Origin: Maricaulaceae bacterium
GTDB taxonomy: Bacteria; Pseudomonadota; Alphaproteobacteria; Caulobacterales; Maricaulaceae
Reading direction: 5' to 3'
Length of the DNA: 64,000 nt
Assembly (NCBI GenBank): GCA_026126205.1
Contig: JAHCJP010000003.1
Location: 202,460 to 266,459 of the forward strand
Below the pieces are notes generated by a model. It was not told where the DNA came from. It searched no databases and was given only the letters and a program-made list of their open reading frames with translations. This document shows positions 1-7,980 of the stretch, piece by piece. The position numbers and the translations under genes were made by a program. The stretch's first letter is position 1. Each line of letters opens with the position of its first letter.

Positions 1-782
1 GTACGCGGCGTCTCGCCATTGTTCAGCGGCAGGCGCTCGTCATCGACCATGATCAGGGTTCCGTCACGCTCGACCACTGGACGCTCGGCGGCGAAATAGA
101 GCGGCACAATGGGGATGTCCTCCTCAAGGATGTATTGCCATATATCGAGTTCGGCCCAGTTCGACAGCGGGAATACCCGTATCGATTCCCCCTTGCGGAT
201 GCGGGTGTTGAACACCCGCCACAGCTCTGGCCTCTGGTTGCGCGGGTCCCAGCCGTGCCCTGCGTCGCGGAATGAGAAAATGCGCTCCTTGGCGCGGCTT
301 TTCTCCTCGTCGCGGCGGGCGCCTCCGAAGGCGGCGTCAAAACCGTGACTGTCCAGCGCGGCGCGCAACGCCTCTGTCTTCATCACCTGGGTATGCAGAT
401 TGGACCCGGATGCTACGGGGTTAATCCCGCGCTTCACCCCGTCCTCGTTGATATGAACAAGGATGTTGAGTCCGAGATGTTCGCGCAGCGCCTCGCGAAA
501 GGCGATCATGTCGCGAAACTTCCAGGTGGTGTCGACATGCAGCAGCGGAAACGGCGGCTTGGACGGCCAGAAAGCCTTCATCGCCAGGTGCAGCATCACA
601 GCTGAATCCTTGCCGATGGAATATAGCATCACCGGGTTGGCGAACTCGGCCGCCACCTCACGCATGATGAGGATGCTCTCCGCCTCAAGCGCTTTCAGAT
701 GGGCGGACAACGCATGCGGGCGCGCAGCTGGGGCGCTCAAGCGGTCGGCGTATGCCGAGATCATCTGGCCGATGCTGTTCAT
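1..782 (-). CDS. cysD: Sulfate adenylyltransferase subunit 2, C-terminus cut by window edge
   Basis: CysD is the small subunit of ATP sulfurylase and makes adenylylsulfate (APS) from ATP and sulfate together with the GTPase CysN. The reading frame opens at an ATG at 780-782 (MNSIGQM) and runs off the left edge after about 260 residues; the family is about 300. The PP-loop motif [10 protein letters not shown], followed by [25 protein letters not shown] and [14 protein letters not shown], is characteristic of CysD. The rest of the operon (CysN or CysNC) should lie just left of the window. With the sulfotransferase at 21595 it suggests that activated sulfate is made for this glycan locus, although a general role in assimilation is equally possible. 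The identification is firm; the exact start is the only plausible ATG in this region. Confidence 0.95.
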   Translation of the reverse strand, partial: MNSIGQMISAYADRLSAPAARPHALSAHLKALEAESILIMREVAAEFANPVMLYSIGKDSAVMLHLAMKAFWPSKPPFPLLHVDTTWKFRDMIAFREALREHLGLNILVHINEDGVKRGINPVASGSNLHTQVMKTEALRAALDSHGFDAAFGGARRDEEKSRAKERIFSFRDAGHGWDPRNQRPELWRVFNTRIRKGESIRVFPLSNWAELDIWQYILEEDIPIVPLYFAAERPVVERDGTLIMVDDERLPLNNGETPR

Positions 783-1017
783 TCCATACCCCGCAGGAAC
801 GGTTTCTCCTAAGCTGGCCTGCTTTTGAAAACAAGCGGATGCGATTGTGCGGAGCGCGGCCATCTCCGGTTGAAATCCGGTTGTAAATCCGGCTCTCTTC
901 TTGGGAATCATGAACCGGAAAGAAACCTAATTCGGCTATCTACCCCTGCCCGAAACGCTTGCCGGGGCAACCGATGCTGCGTACCCCGCCGAGCCGTCAT
1001 GTCGAGAAAGCGCCGTC

Positions 1018-2076
1018 ATGCCCGTTTCCGCCGCCAACCCTCCCGGCTTTTGCATCGCGGTTCCGGTAGGGGACTGGCACCCGGGTCTGGCGGCGACGCT
1101 TCGGTCGCTGAAACTCCAGAATGCTATTGTTCATGTTTCGCTTTGCGACGCCAGCGGCGGCCCGCGTGTTTCACGCGACGCCGACGCCAGCGGAATAAAG
1201 TTCGCCTATCGCCGTCATGGCGCGGACAATGGTCAAGCCGCCGCCATCGCTGAAGCCTGGCGCGAGGCGCCGGGCGATATTGTCAGCTGGCTCAACGCTG
1301 ACGACGTGCTAATGCCCGGCGCCCTGGCCGAGGCGGCGGCCGCCTTCGCCGCCGATCCGGACCTTGACGTATTCTGTGGCCACTCGACGGTGATTGACGC
1401 TCGCGGCGCCACCACCGGTCTTCACCCCGCCGTGCGGCCGCCAGGGGACCTGCTCTTGCGCTCCTGCATTATCTCGCAGCCCTCCTGTTTCGTGCGCCGC
1501 CGCGCCGTGGAGGCGGTAGGCGGTCTTGACGACAGCCTTCATTACACCATGGACTGGGACCTTTGGACGCGGCTCTACCGGGCCGGGGCGCGCTTTCGGA
1601 TGACAGAAACCGTCCTGTCCGCCGTGCTGCTGAACGCCGGCACCAAGACGGCGTCGATGCCGCCGCAGCGCCTGGCCGAGATATGGCGGATCGTACGGCC
1701 CGCCGCCGGGCGTTTTGCGGCGTTGAAAAGCCAGGCTGGTTTCCTGATGCACCATGTCGCCAACTACACGCCCCTTCGCGGCGTGGTGCGCGCCTTGCGC
1801 ATTCATGCCTCAGGCGGGCCCGGGCGTATCCGCAGTGAAGCCACGCTGCCGGTGATCAACCTTACCTCCAAGCCTGCACAAACGCTGACCGTTCGCTTCA
1901 GGGGATCTGATGCGGCGCTGGGCGAAGCCGCGCCGGAAGGGATGGACTTCACCGCGGGCGCCCAAACCGTGCTCGTCCTGCTTGCTCCAGTCGCGCCTGG
2001 CGACACGGTTCGCTTGCGCCTGAAAGCGCCGGACAGGGCGCGGCTGGCTTTGCTGGAGGCGCGGCTTACCGCCTAG
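1018..2076 (+). CDS. Family 2 glycosyltransferase
   Basis: A 352-residue GT-A fold glycosyltransferase of the GT2 type. The N-terminal part (about residues 10-210) shows a family 2 pattern: an AVPVGDWHPGL opening strand, a SWLNADDVLMPGAL segment containing the DxD-like metal/nucleotide motif, and a YTMDWDLW segment typical of the acceptor side. The last 70 or so residues form a different, probably beta-rich, tail of unknown role. No membrane segment is obvious, so it probably acts at the cytoplasmic face of the membrane. The sugar donor and acceptor cannot be read from sequence. It is transcribed away from cysD and its stop codon overlaps the tail of the convergent galE. It most likely adds a sugar to the polysaccharide repeat made by this locus. 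Confidence 0.85.
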   Translation: MPVSAANPPGFCIAVPVGDWHPGLAATLRSLKLQNAIVHVSLCDASGGPRVSRDADASGIKFAYRRHGADNGQAAAIAEAWREAPGDIVSWLNADDVLMPGALAEAAAAFAADPDLDVFCGHSTVIDARGATTGLHPAVRPPGDLLLRSCIISQPSCFVRRRAVEAVGGLDDSLHYTMDWDLWTRLYRAGARFRMTETVLSAVLLNAGTKTASMPPQRLAEIWRIVRPAAGRFAALKSQAGFLMHHVANYTPLRGVVRALRIHASGGPGRIRSEATLPVINLTSKPAQTLTVRFRGSDAALGEAAPEGMDFTAGAQTVLVLLAPVAPGDTVRLRLKAPDRARLALLEARLTA

Positions 2077-3090
2077 ACTTCAACCCCCCAGCGCGGGGCA
2101 TGGAACCGCCAGGCGTCGGTGATTATGGTCCCGGGATCGGACCGGCGCGGAACGAAGCCCAGAAGCTCGCGCCCAAGGCGCGTATCGGCGACAAGGCTCG
2201 CCGCGTCCCCCGGGCGGCGCGGGGCGATGTCAAAAGGCGCCGGCCTGCCTGTAACGGCCTCGACATGGCCGAGGATCTCGCGAACGGATACCCCCATGCC
2301 GGTGCCGACATTGCAGGCGAAAGAGTCATCCATTGCAGGCGAAAGAGTCATCGCGCGTGAACAGGCGGTTGAGAGCCGCCAGATGCGCCGCCGCAAGGTC
2401 CATGACGTGTATATAGTCGCGCACGCAGGTGCCATCGGGCGTATCGTAATCGTCGCCGAACAGCTTCATCCGGCCGCCGAGGCCCGCGGCGGCCTTCAGC
2501 GCATTCGGTATCAGATGCGTTTCGGGATCATGTTCCTCGCCGATCTCGCCTTCCGGGCTGGCACCGGCCGCGTTGAAATATCTCAGCGTCGCAAAACGCA
2601 GCGGCGTGGCCGCTGAGACGTCACGCAATAATTGCTCCACCGCCAGCTTGGTGCGCCCGTAGACGCTGACCGGAGTTTGCGGCTCGCTTTCGGTCAGCGG
2701 CAGGCTCTCCGGCTCGCCATAGGTGGCGCAGGTCGAAGAAAACACCACCCTCCGCACCCCGGCCCGGTCCATGGCCTGCAGCAGGGTGATGACCCCGGCG
2801 ACATTATTGTCCCAGAATTTCAGCGGCTCACGCTCACCCTCGCCCACCTCGATATGCGCTGCGAAATGCATCACCGCTATCGGGCGATGCTCATCAAGAA
2901 CCGCGGCGAGCGCCGCCGCATCGCGTAGATCGCCCTCGACAAGCGGTCCCCATCTGACCGCATGGCGATGGCCAGAAGACAGGTTGTCGAAAGTCACCGG
3001 GAGGTATCCGGCCGCTGCCAGCGCCTTTGCGGTATGACTGACGACATAACCGGCGCCGCCAATGACGAGAATACGGGGCTGGTCACTCAT
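2073..3090 (-). pseudogene. galE: UDP-glucose 4-epimerase, frameshifted by a 22-bp tandem duplication
   Basis: GalE interconverts UDP-glucose and UDP-galactose using bound NAD. The ATG at 3088-3090 opens a frame with the Rossmann strand, SSTCATYGE and the catalytic YGRTK motif, which then stops at 2326 just after DDSFACN. The rest of the protein (SFACNVGTG to the C-terminus) is in another frame down to 2073. The break is a perfect 22-bp direct repeat (2309-2330 and 2331-2352). Removing one copy rejoins the frames into a normal 331-residue GalE. The third glycine of the dinucleotide motif is also changed (GGAGYVVSH where GGAGYIGSH is usual, a single-base GGC to GTC change). Its start overlaps the fcl stop, so it was the last gene of gmd-fcl-galE. 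It is probably inactive, unless the repeat is reversible or an assembly error. Confidence 0.88.
2309..2352. repeat. 22-bp perfect tandem duplication inside galE
   Basis: The 22 bases at 2309-2330 are repeated exactly at 2331-2352. Because 22 is not a multiple of three, the second copy shifts the galE frame. Slipped-strand replication is the simplest origin, and loss of one copy would restore the gene. Confidence 0.95.
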
Positions 3091-4063
3091 CCTTGCGTTT
3101 CTCTCTTGTCGCCAGAAACCAGCTGTAGGCGTCCTTCAGACCATCCTCGAGAGTGATTTTCGGCTCCCAGCCGAGCGCGCGCAGCCGGTCAGCGCTCATG
3201 AGCTTGCGAGGGGTCCCGTCCGGTTTGGACAGATCCTTTTCCAGGCCGCCCTTAAAACCCACCACCTTCATCACCAACCGCGCCAGCGCCTCAATGGTCA
3301 GATCCTCGCCGGACCCGACATTGACATGCTCCGCCCCCGAATAGACCTGCATCAGATGCACCAGCGCATCGGCGCAATCGTCGGCGTGCAGGAACTCGCG
3401 CCGCGGCGTCCCCGTGCCCCACATCTCCATCGCAGTCGCGCCGGAAAGCTTCGCCTCATGCGCTTTGCGTATCAGCGCCGGAATGACATGTGAGGTCTGA
3501 AGGTCGTAATTGTCGCCGGGGCCATAGAGATTAGTCGGCATGGCGCTGATGAAATCGGCTCCATGCTGCCTCCGATAGGCTTGGCAGAGCTTGATGCCGG
3601 CGATCTTGGCGATCGCGTACCATTCATTGGTCGGCTCCAGGGAACCGGTCAGCAGCGCCTCCTCCCTGATCGGCTGTTCGGCGAATTTCGGGTAGATGCA
3701 GGACGAGCCGAGGAACAGCAGCTTCTCCACGCCGGTTTCATGGGCGGCATGGATCACGTTCGCCGCGATCATCAGGTTGTCGTAGAGAAAATCGGCGGGG
3801 TAGGTGTCGTTGGCTAGAATGCCGCCCACCTTGGCGGCGGGCACGAATACCGCCTGCGGCCGGGATTTGCTCATCCATGTCCGCACCGCGACCGGATCGC
3901 GCAGATCCGCTCCCTGCCGAGTCGCTGTCAGGATCTCCGCCGGATGTTCGTTCTGCAACCGGCGCACTAGCGCCGAGCCCACCATGCCGCGGTGCCCGGC
4001 GACCCAGACGCGTTTGCCGGCCAGCGAGTAAACGGGTTCCGCCGCCCGCCGCGCCTCAGTCAT
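3083..4063 (-). CDS. fcl: GDP-L-fucose synthase
   Basis: Fcl (WcaG) is the bifunctional epimerase-reductase that turns GDP-4-keto-6-deoxy-D-mannose into GDP-L-fucose with NADPH. The protein is 326 residues, normal for the family. It has the nucleotide-binding [14 protein letters not shown] near residue 20, the SSCIYPK segment and the YAIAKIAG motif carrying the YxxxK pair. The ATG at 4061-4063 ([10 protein letters not shown]) is chosen because it overlaps the gmd stop by 8 bases, as expected for translational coupling; a longer upstream extension would run antiparallel to known family starts. The stop overlaps the galE start by 8 bases. With gmd this gives the complete two-step route from GDP-mannose to GDP-fucose. 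Confidence 0.95.
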   Translation of the reverse strand: MTEARRAAEPVYSLAGKRVWVAGHRGMVGSALVRRLQNEHPAEILTATRQGADLRDPVAVRTWMSKSRPQAVFVPAAKVGGILANDTYPADFLYDNLMIAANVIHAAHETGVEKLLFLGSSCIYPKFAEQPIREEALLTGSLEPTNEWYAIAKIAGIKLCQAYRRQHGADFISAMPTNLYGPGDNYDLQTSHVIPALIRKAHEAKLSGATAMEMWGTGTPRREFLHADDCADALVHLMQVYSGAEHVNVGSGEDLTIEALARLVMKVVGFKGGLEKDLSKPDGTPRKLMSADRLRALGWEPKITLEDGLKDAYSWFLATREKRKDE

Positions 4064-5126
4064 GCCGATTGTTCCTCCCGCGTTCCTGTTTGACGGTCGC
4101 CAGGTCGGCGGCGACCATCTCCTTAACCAGGTCCGCGAACAACGTTGTCGCCTTCCAGCCCAGCTTCTCACGCGCCTTGCGGGGGTCACCGATGAGCAGA
4201 TCGACTTCCGTCGGCCGGAAATAGCGCGGGTCGATACGCACCAGAACCGCGCCTGTCTTCGCATCGCGGCCGATCTCGTCAGCCGCGGCGCCTTCCCAGG
4301 TTATGGTCCTGCCCACCTCGGCGAAAGCGTGCTCCACGAACTCGCGCACCGAATGAGTTTCACCTGTGGCCAGGACCCAGTCGTCGGCTTCGGGATGCTG
4401 CACGATACGCCACATGCCCTCGACATAATCCCGGGCATGGCCCCAGTCGCGTTTGGCGTCGAGATTGCCGAGATACAGTGTTTTCTGGAAACCCAGTTCG
4501 ATGGCTGCGACGGCGCGTGTGATCTTGCGTGTGACGAAGGTCTCGCCTCGCATCGGGCCTTCGTGATTGAACAGGATGCCGTTCGAGGCGTGCATGCCAT
4601 AGGCCTCGCGATAGTTCACCGTGATCCAGTAGGCATAAAGCTTCGCAGCGGCATAGGGGCTGCGCGGATAGAAGGGCGTGGTCTCCGATTGCGGGACTTC
4701 CTGCACTTTGCCGTACAACTCGGATGTAGAGGCCTGATAATAGCGCACCCGGTCTTCTAGCTTCAGGATGCGGATGGCCTCCAGCATGCGCAGCGCGCCC
4801 ACCGCGTCGGCGTTGGCGGTGTATTCCGGCGTTTCGAAGCTGACCTGCACATGGCTCTGGGCGGCCAGGTTATATATTTCGTCCGGGCTCGTCTCCTGAA
4901 TCAGCCGGATCAGGTTAGTGGAGTCCGTCATGTCGCCAAAGTGCATGAAAAAGCGCGCATCCCCTTCATGAGGGTCGACATAGAGGTCGTCCACGCGTCC
5001 GGTGTTGAAGGATGAAGACCGGCGCTTCACGCCATGAACGACATAGCCTTTTTCCAGCAGCAGGCGCGCCAAATACGCACCGTCCTGTCCCGTAATCCCC
5101 GTGATCAACGCCGTCTTCTCAGTCAT
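4056..5126 (-). CDS. gmd: GDP-mannose 4,6-dehydratase
   Basis: Gmd converts GDP-mannose to GDP-4-keto-6-deoxymannose, using NADP as internal cofactor. Motifs visible are [15 protein letters not shown] near the N-terminus, the [10 protein letters not shown] strand, the catalytic YAAAK and the [17 protein letters not shown] segment (usually FNHESPRRGE, so two substitutions are present here). The ATG at 5124-5126 ([10 protein letters not shown]) is preferred over one 21 bases upstream because AGGAG lies at the right spacing before it. The length of 356 residues is typical. It leads the gmd-fcl-galE operon. GDP-mannose would need a mannose-1-phosphate guanylyltransferase, which is not in the window; the mutase at 19199 may supply mannose-1-phosphate. 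Confidence 0.95.
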   Translation of the reverse strand: MTEKTALITGITGQDGAYLARLLLEKGYVVHGVKRRSSSFNTGRVDDLYVDPHEGDARFFMHFGDMTDSTNLIRLIQETSPDEIYNLAAQSHVQVSFETPEYTANADAVGALRMLEAIRILKLEDRVRYYQASTSELYGKVQEVPQSETTPFYPRSPYAAAKLYAYWITVNYREAYGMHASNGILFNHEGPMRGETFVTRKITRAVAAIELGFQKTLYLGNLDAKRDWGHARDYVEGMWRIVQHPEADDWVLATGETHSVREFVEHAFAEVGRTITWEGAAADEIGRDAKTGAVLVRIDPRYFRPTEVDLLIGDPRKAREKLGWKATTLFADLVKEMVAADLATVKQERGRNNRHD

Positions 5127-5348
5127 AACCTCTCCTAATAATTGCAAATCTGTAAGTTGTGCCGCCGTTATTTAGTGCAGCCTTTCGCGTCCATAGGGCT
5201 TCCGATCTGTTGATGGAGTGCGTAAACACGGTTCCGGTTTGGGTCAACCGCCTGATAAGCTGGTTACGTGGGCACGAAATTTACCCTGCCAGGGCTTTTC
5301 TCATGCCTTGGCCAGACGCATTGTCCGCGCACATGATTCAGAGACGCC

Positions 5349-7478
5349 ATGATCGCCGCTAACCCCTCCTTGCGATTTTCGCTCGTCACTCCGAACCGGA
5401 ATGGACGGACCTGGCTGCGCCAGTGCATGGACTCTGTGCTGGACCAAGAATATCCGCTGCTGGAATACATCGTAGTCGATGGCGACAGCACCGACGGCTC
5501 GCGCATCCTGATCGAGGAGTATCGCAACCGGCTGGCGCGTATTATTTGCGAGCCGGACACGGGCCATGCCGATGCGCTCAACAAGGGGTTCGCCGCCGCA
5601 ACCGGCGACATCATGGGCTGGATCAATTCCGATGACGTGATGCTGCCCGGGGCGCTCGCTTTCGTCGCCCGCGTGTTTGAGACGCGCCCGGATATCGAGT
5701 GGATCACCGGTCGTCCCTCCAGCATGAACGCCGACGGTGACATGGAATGGACCGGCCATACTCACCCTTGGTCTCGCCTACGCTTTCTTTGTGGCGATTG
5801 CCGCTGGATCCAGCAGGAATCCACCTTCTGGCGCCGCCGCCTTTGGGAGCGGGCCGGAGGACGGTTGGACACCGGATTCCAGCTCGCCAACGATTTCGAG
5901 CTATGGGCGCGGTTTTTCCGACATGCCGAACTTTACAGTATTGATCGCCTGCTGGGTTGTTTCCGGCTGCGCCCGGGACAGCGGTCTATCCTTCACAAAA
6001 CCCGCTATGAAGCAGAGATGCTGCAGATCCTGAAACGCGAGCTGGAGGAAGTTGAACCGGCCTTCCGCGACGCCTTCGGCCCCATGCTGCCGAACAAACC
6101 AATGCTGCTGGACGACGCTGCGCGTGACAAGGCAAGCCGCGTGCTTTCGATCTGCGACCCGCCTGTCATCACCCCCGCCGCCCTACGCCCGAAAGCGCGC
6201 GCCGCCGCCAAGCGCAGGGCCCGCCCGGAGCCCACCTTCGCATCCGCTATCGCCCGGGCGTCAGCGCCAACCAATCTCGAGCGTTTCAAGGGCGTCCACC
6301 ACGGCCAGCGCTGCTTCATCATGGGAAATGGGCCATCGCTGCGAAAGACGAATCTTGACCTGCTGAAAGGTGAGACCGTCTTCGCCTGCAACTCTGTCTT
6401 CTTGCTTTTCGACAAAATAAACTGGCGGCCCGCCTATTACACATGCGTTGATTCACGCGTTCTGCTTGACCGGGCCGCCGAGATATGCGCCATGCTTGAG
6501 GCCGAACCATCGATCACGGCCTTCTTTCCTGCCGAAATTCATGAGCATACCGGCGACAGGCGGCGCTATCCGACGCGCACCATAATACCTACCGATCGCA
6601 ACAGGTTCTATTTCCGCGAGGTCTTTGGAACCTTGAAAGCGCTGCCGGGGTCTATGTTCTCAACCGATATCAACGATCATGTCATCCAGCCCCATACCGT
6701 CGCCATCACCATGCTACAAATCGCCGCTTATATGGGGTTCTCCGAGATTTATCTGATCGGCTGTGACACCCGCTATAGCGTGCCTGGCACTGCGCAGGCC
6801 GAAGATGATGCGGGCCTCGCTCTCGCTTCTACACGCGACGATGATCCCAATCATTTTGATCCGGCCTACTTTTGCCGCGGCCGCAAATGGCACGCGCCCA
6901 ACACGACGCTGATGATCGAGAACTATAAGCTCGCCCGCCAAGCTCTGGAGGCGCGCGGCATAAAGGTGTTCAACGCCACAGCGAGCGGCGATCTTGAAGT
7001 GTTCGACTGGGTCGAGTTCCGAAGCTTGTTTGCCCCGGATCAGGAAACCCACATTTCCAAACGGCCGCTGGAAAAGCGCTCGCCCGCCCGGCAGGCGTCC
7101 AGCAAAATCGCCCTGTTTGTTCAGCGCTTGCCGGCGCCGGCGAAGGCCGCCCTGTACTGGATCTGGCGTAACCGAACATTGATTGCCGGGTTCGCGCTCG
7201 CCATCACCGGCGCTGCGGCACTACTGGCGGCAACTGCGCTCGCACCATGGCGGCCATATATGCTTTCGCTAGCGCTCTTCATCTTGACGTTCGCCTTCAT
7301 GGCGGGCGTCGCCATCAAGTCCCGAATCCTGATCGGCAGGCTGTCGCGCCAGCTTACGGAGCTGCATCAGCGCGAAGCTCGGCGCGCCTTGCAGCTGATC
7401 GAGTTTGAGAGCAAAATTGAAGATCTTAATACTCGTATCGACGAAATTGAGGAACGCACGGAACAAGCTGCAGGCTAA
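5349..7478 (+). CDS. Bifunctional GT2 glycosyltransferase / DUF115 (MptE- or CST-I-like) protein with membrane tail
   Basis: A 709-residue multidomain protein. Residues about 8-225 are a family 2 glycosyltransferase (SLVTPNRNGRTWL, YIVVDGDSTDGS, GWINSDDVMLPGAL). After an Ala/Arg-rich linker, residues about 316-560 form a second domain with CFIMGNGPSL (NGPS at 327-330), YYTCVDSRV and IYLIGCDTRY near residue 471. This pattern belongs to the DUF115/MptE-like and CST-I (GT42) sialyltransferase-like fold. Two hydrophobic segments follow (about 611-655), and the last 50 residues look like a coiled coil. The second domain may be another transferase, possibly using a CMP- or CDP-linked donor, but that is inference. 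The tail suggests tethering to the inner membrane. It sits upstream of the phosphoramidate-type cassette and may act on the same glycan. Confidence 0.8.
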   Translation: MIAANPSLRFSLVTPNRNGRTWLRQCMDSVLDQEYPLLEYIVVDGDSTDGSRILIEEYRNRLARIICEPDTGHADALNKGFAAATGDIMGWINSDDVMLPGALAFVARVFETRPDIEWITGRPSSMNADGDMEWTGHTHPWSRLRFLCGDCRWIQQESTFWRRRLWERAGGRLDTGFQLANDFELWARFFRHAELYSIDRLLGCFRLRPGQRSILHKTRYEAEMLQILKRELEEVEPAFRDAFGPMLPNKPMLLDDAARDKASRVLSICDPPVITPAALRPKARAAAKRRARPEPTFASAIARASAPTNLERFKGVHHGQRCFIMGNGPSLRKTNLDLLKGETVFACNSVFLLFDKINWRPAYYTCVDSRVLLDRAAEICAMLEAEPSITAFFPAEIHEHTGDRRRYPTRTIIPTDRNRFYFREVFGTLKALPGSMFSTDINDHVIQPHTVAITMLQIAAYMGFSEIYLIGCDTRYSVPGTAQAEDDAGLALASTRDDDPNHFDPAYFCRGRKWHAPNTTLMIENYKLARQALEARGIKVFNATASGDLEVFDWVEFRSLFAPDQETHISKRPLEKRSPARQASSKIALFVQRLPAPAKAALYWIWRNRTLIAGFALAITGAAALLAATALAPWRPYMLSLALFILTFAFMAGVAIKSRILIGRLSRQLTELHQREARRALQLIEFESKIEDLNTRIDEIEERTEQAAG

Positions 7479-7658
7479 GACCAGTGCATGTGGCGTGGCG
7501 CCGGTGCTTCGAATTCTGCACTCTTTGCCGCGTGATCAAAAATCTTACAGATCAGAGGGTGCCCGCGCATGACGTCGCCTGTTTGACGGTTTTGTGACGA
7601 AGTGTAGTGTGCGGGTACAGAGCGCCTCGCAGGCCGCCTTGGCGAAGGGACTGTCGGA

Positions 7659-7874
7659 ATGATCAAAGTGGCAACAATTATTTTGGCATTGATGGCCGCC
7701 GTGCCTGTCGCGGTGCCCACGCATGGCTATCTCAGTCCCGCGACCGGGGCCGCTGTGGCATCGGCGAACATGGGTTTCTTCGCGGCGATCTACTTCACGC
7801 TGCGCAAGTATTTCCACAAGATCATGCGCATCTTCAAGCGCAAGGACGTCAGCCAGGAAAACACGCCGTCGTGA
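7659..7874 (+). CDS. Small hypothetical membrane protein
   Basis: A 71-residue reading frame with a strongly hydrophobic N-terminus (residues about 4-20), a second hydrophobic stretch (about 30-50) and a basic C-terminal tail (LRKYFHKIMRIFKRKD). A GAAGGGAC stretch precedes the ATG at a workable spacing. I do not recognise a family. Its place between two same-strand polysaccharide genes and its membrane-like composition make it a plausible real gene, but the evidence is compositional only. It could be a small inner-membrane helper of the next gene product. Confidence 0.5.
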   Translation: MIKVATIILALMAAVPVAVPTHGYLSPATGAAVASANMGFFAAIYFTLRKYFHKIMRIFKRKDVSQENTPS

Positions 7875-7980
7875 GCGTGGCGGACGCCTCGGCGGACAGG
7901 GCGCAGATATCGGCATGGAAGCGCCGCTTTCTTCGGAGGCGGCGCTTGTCCATTCGGACAGGGACTGAACGGGGGCGGGA

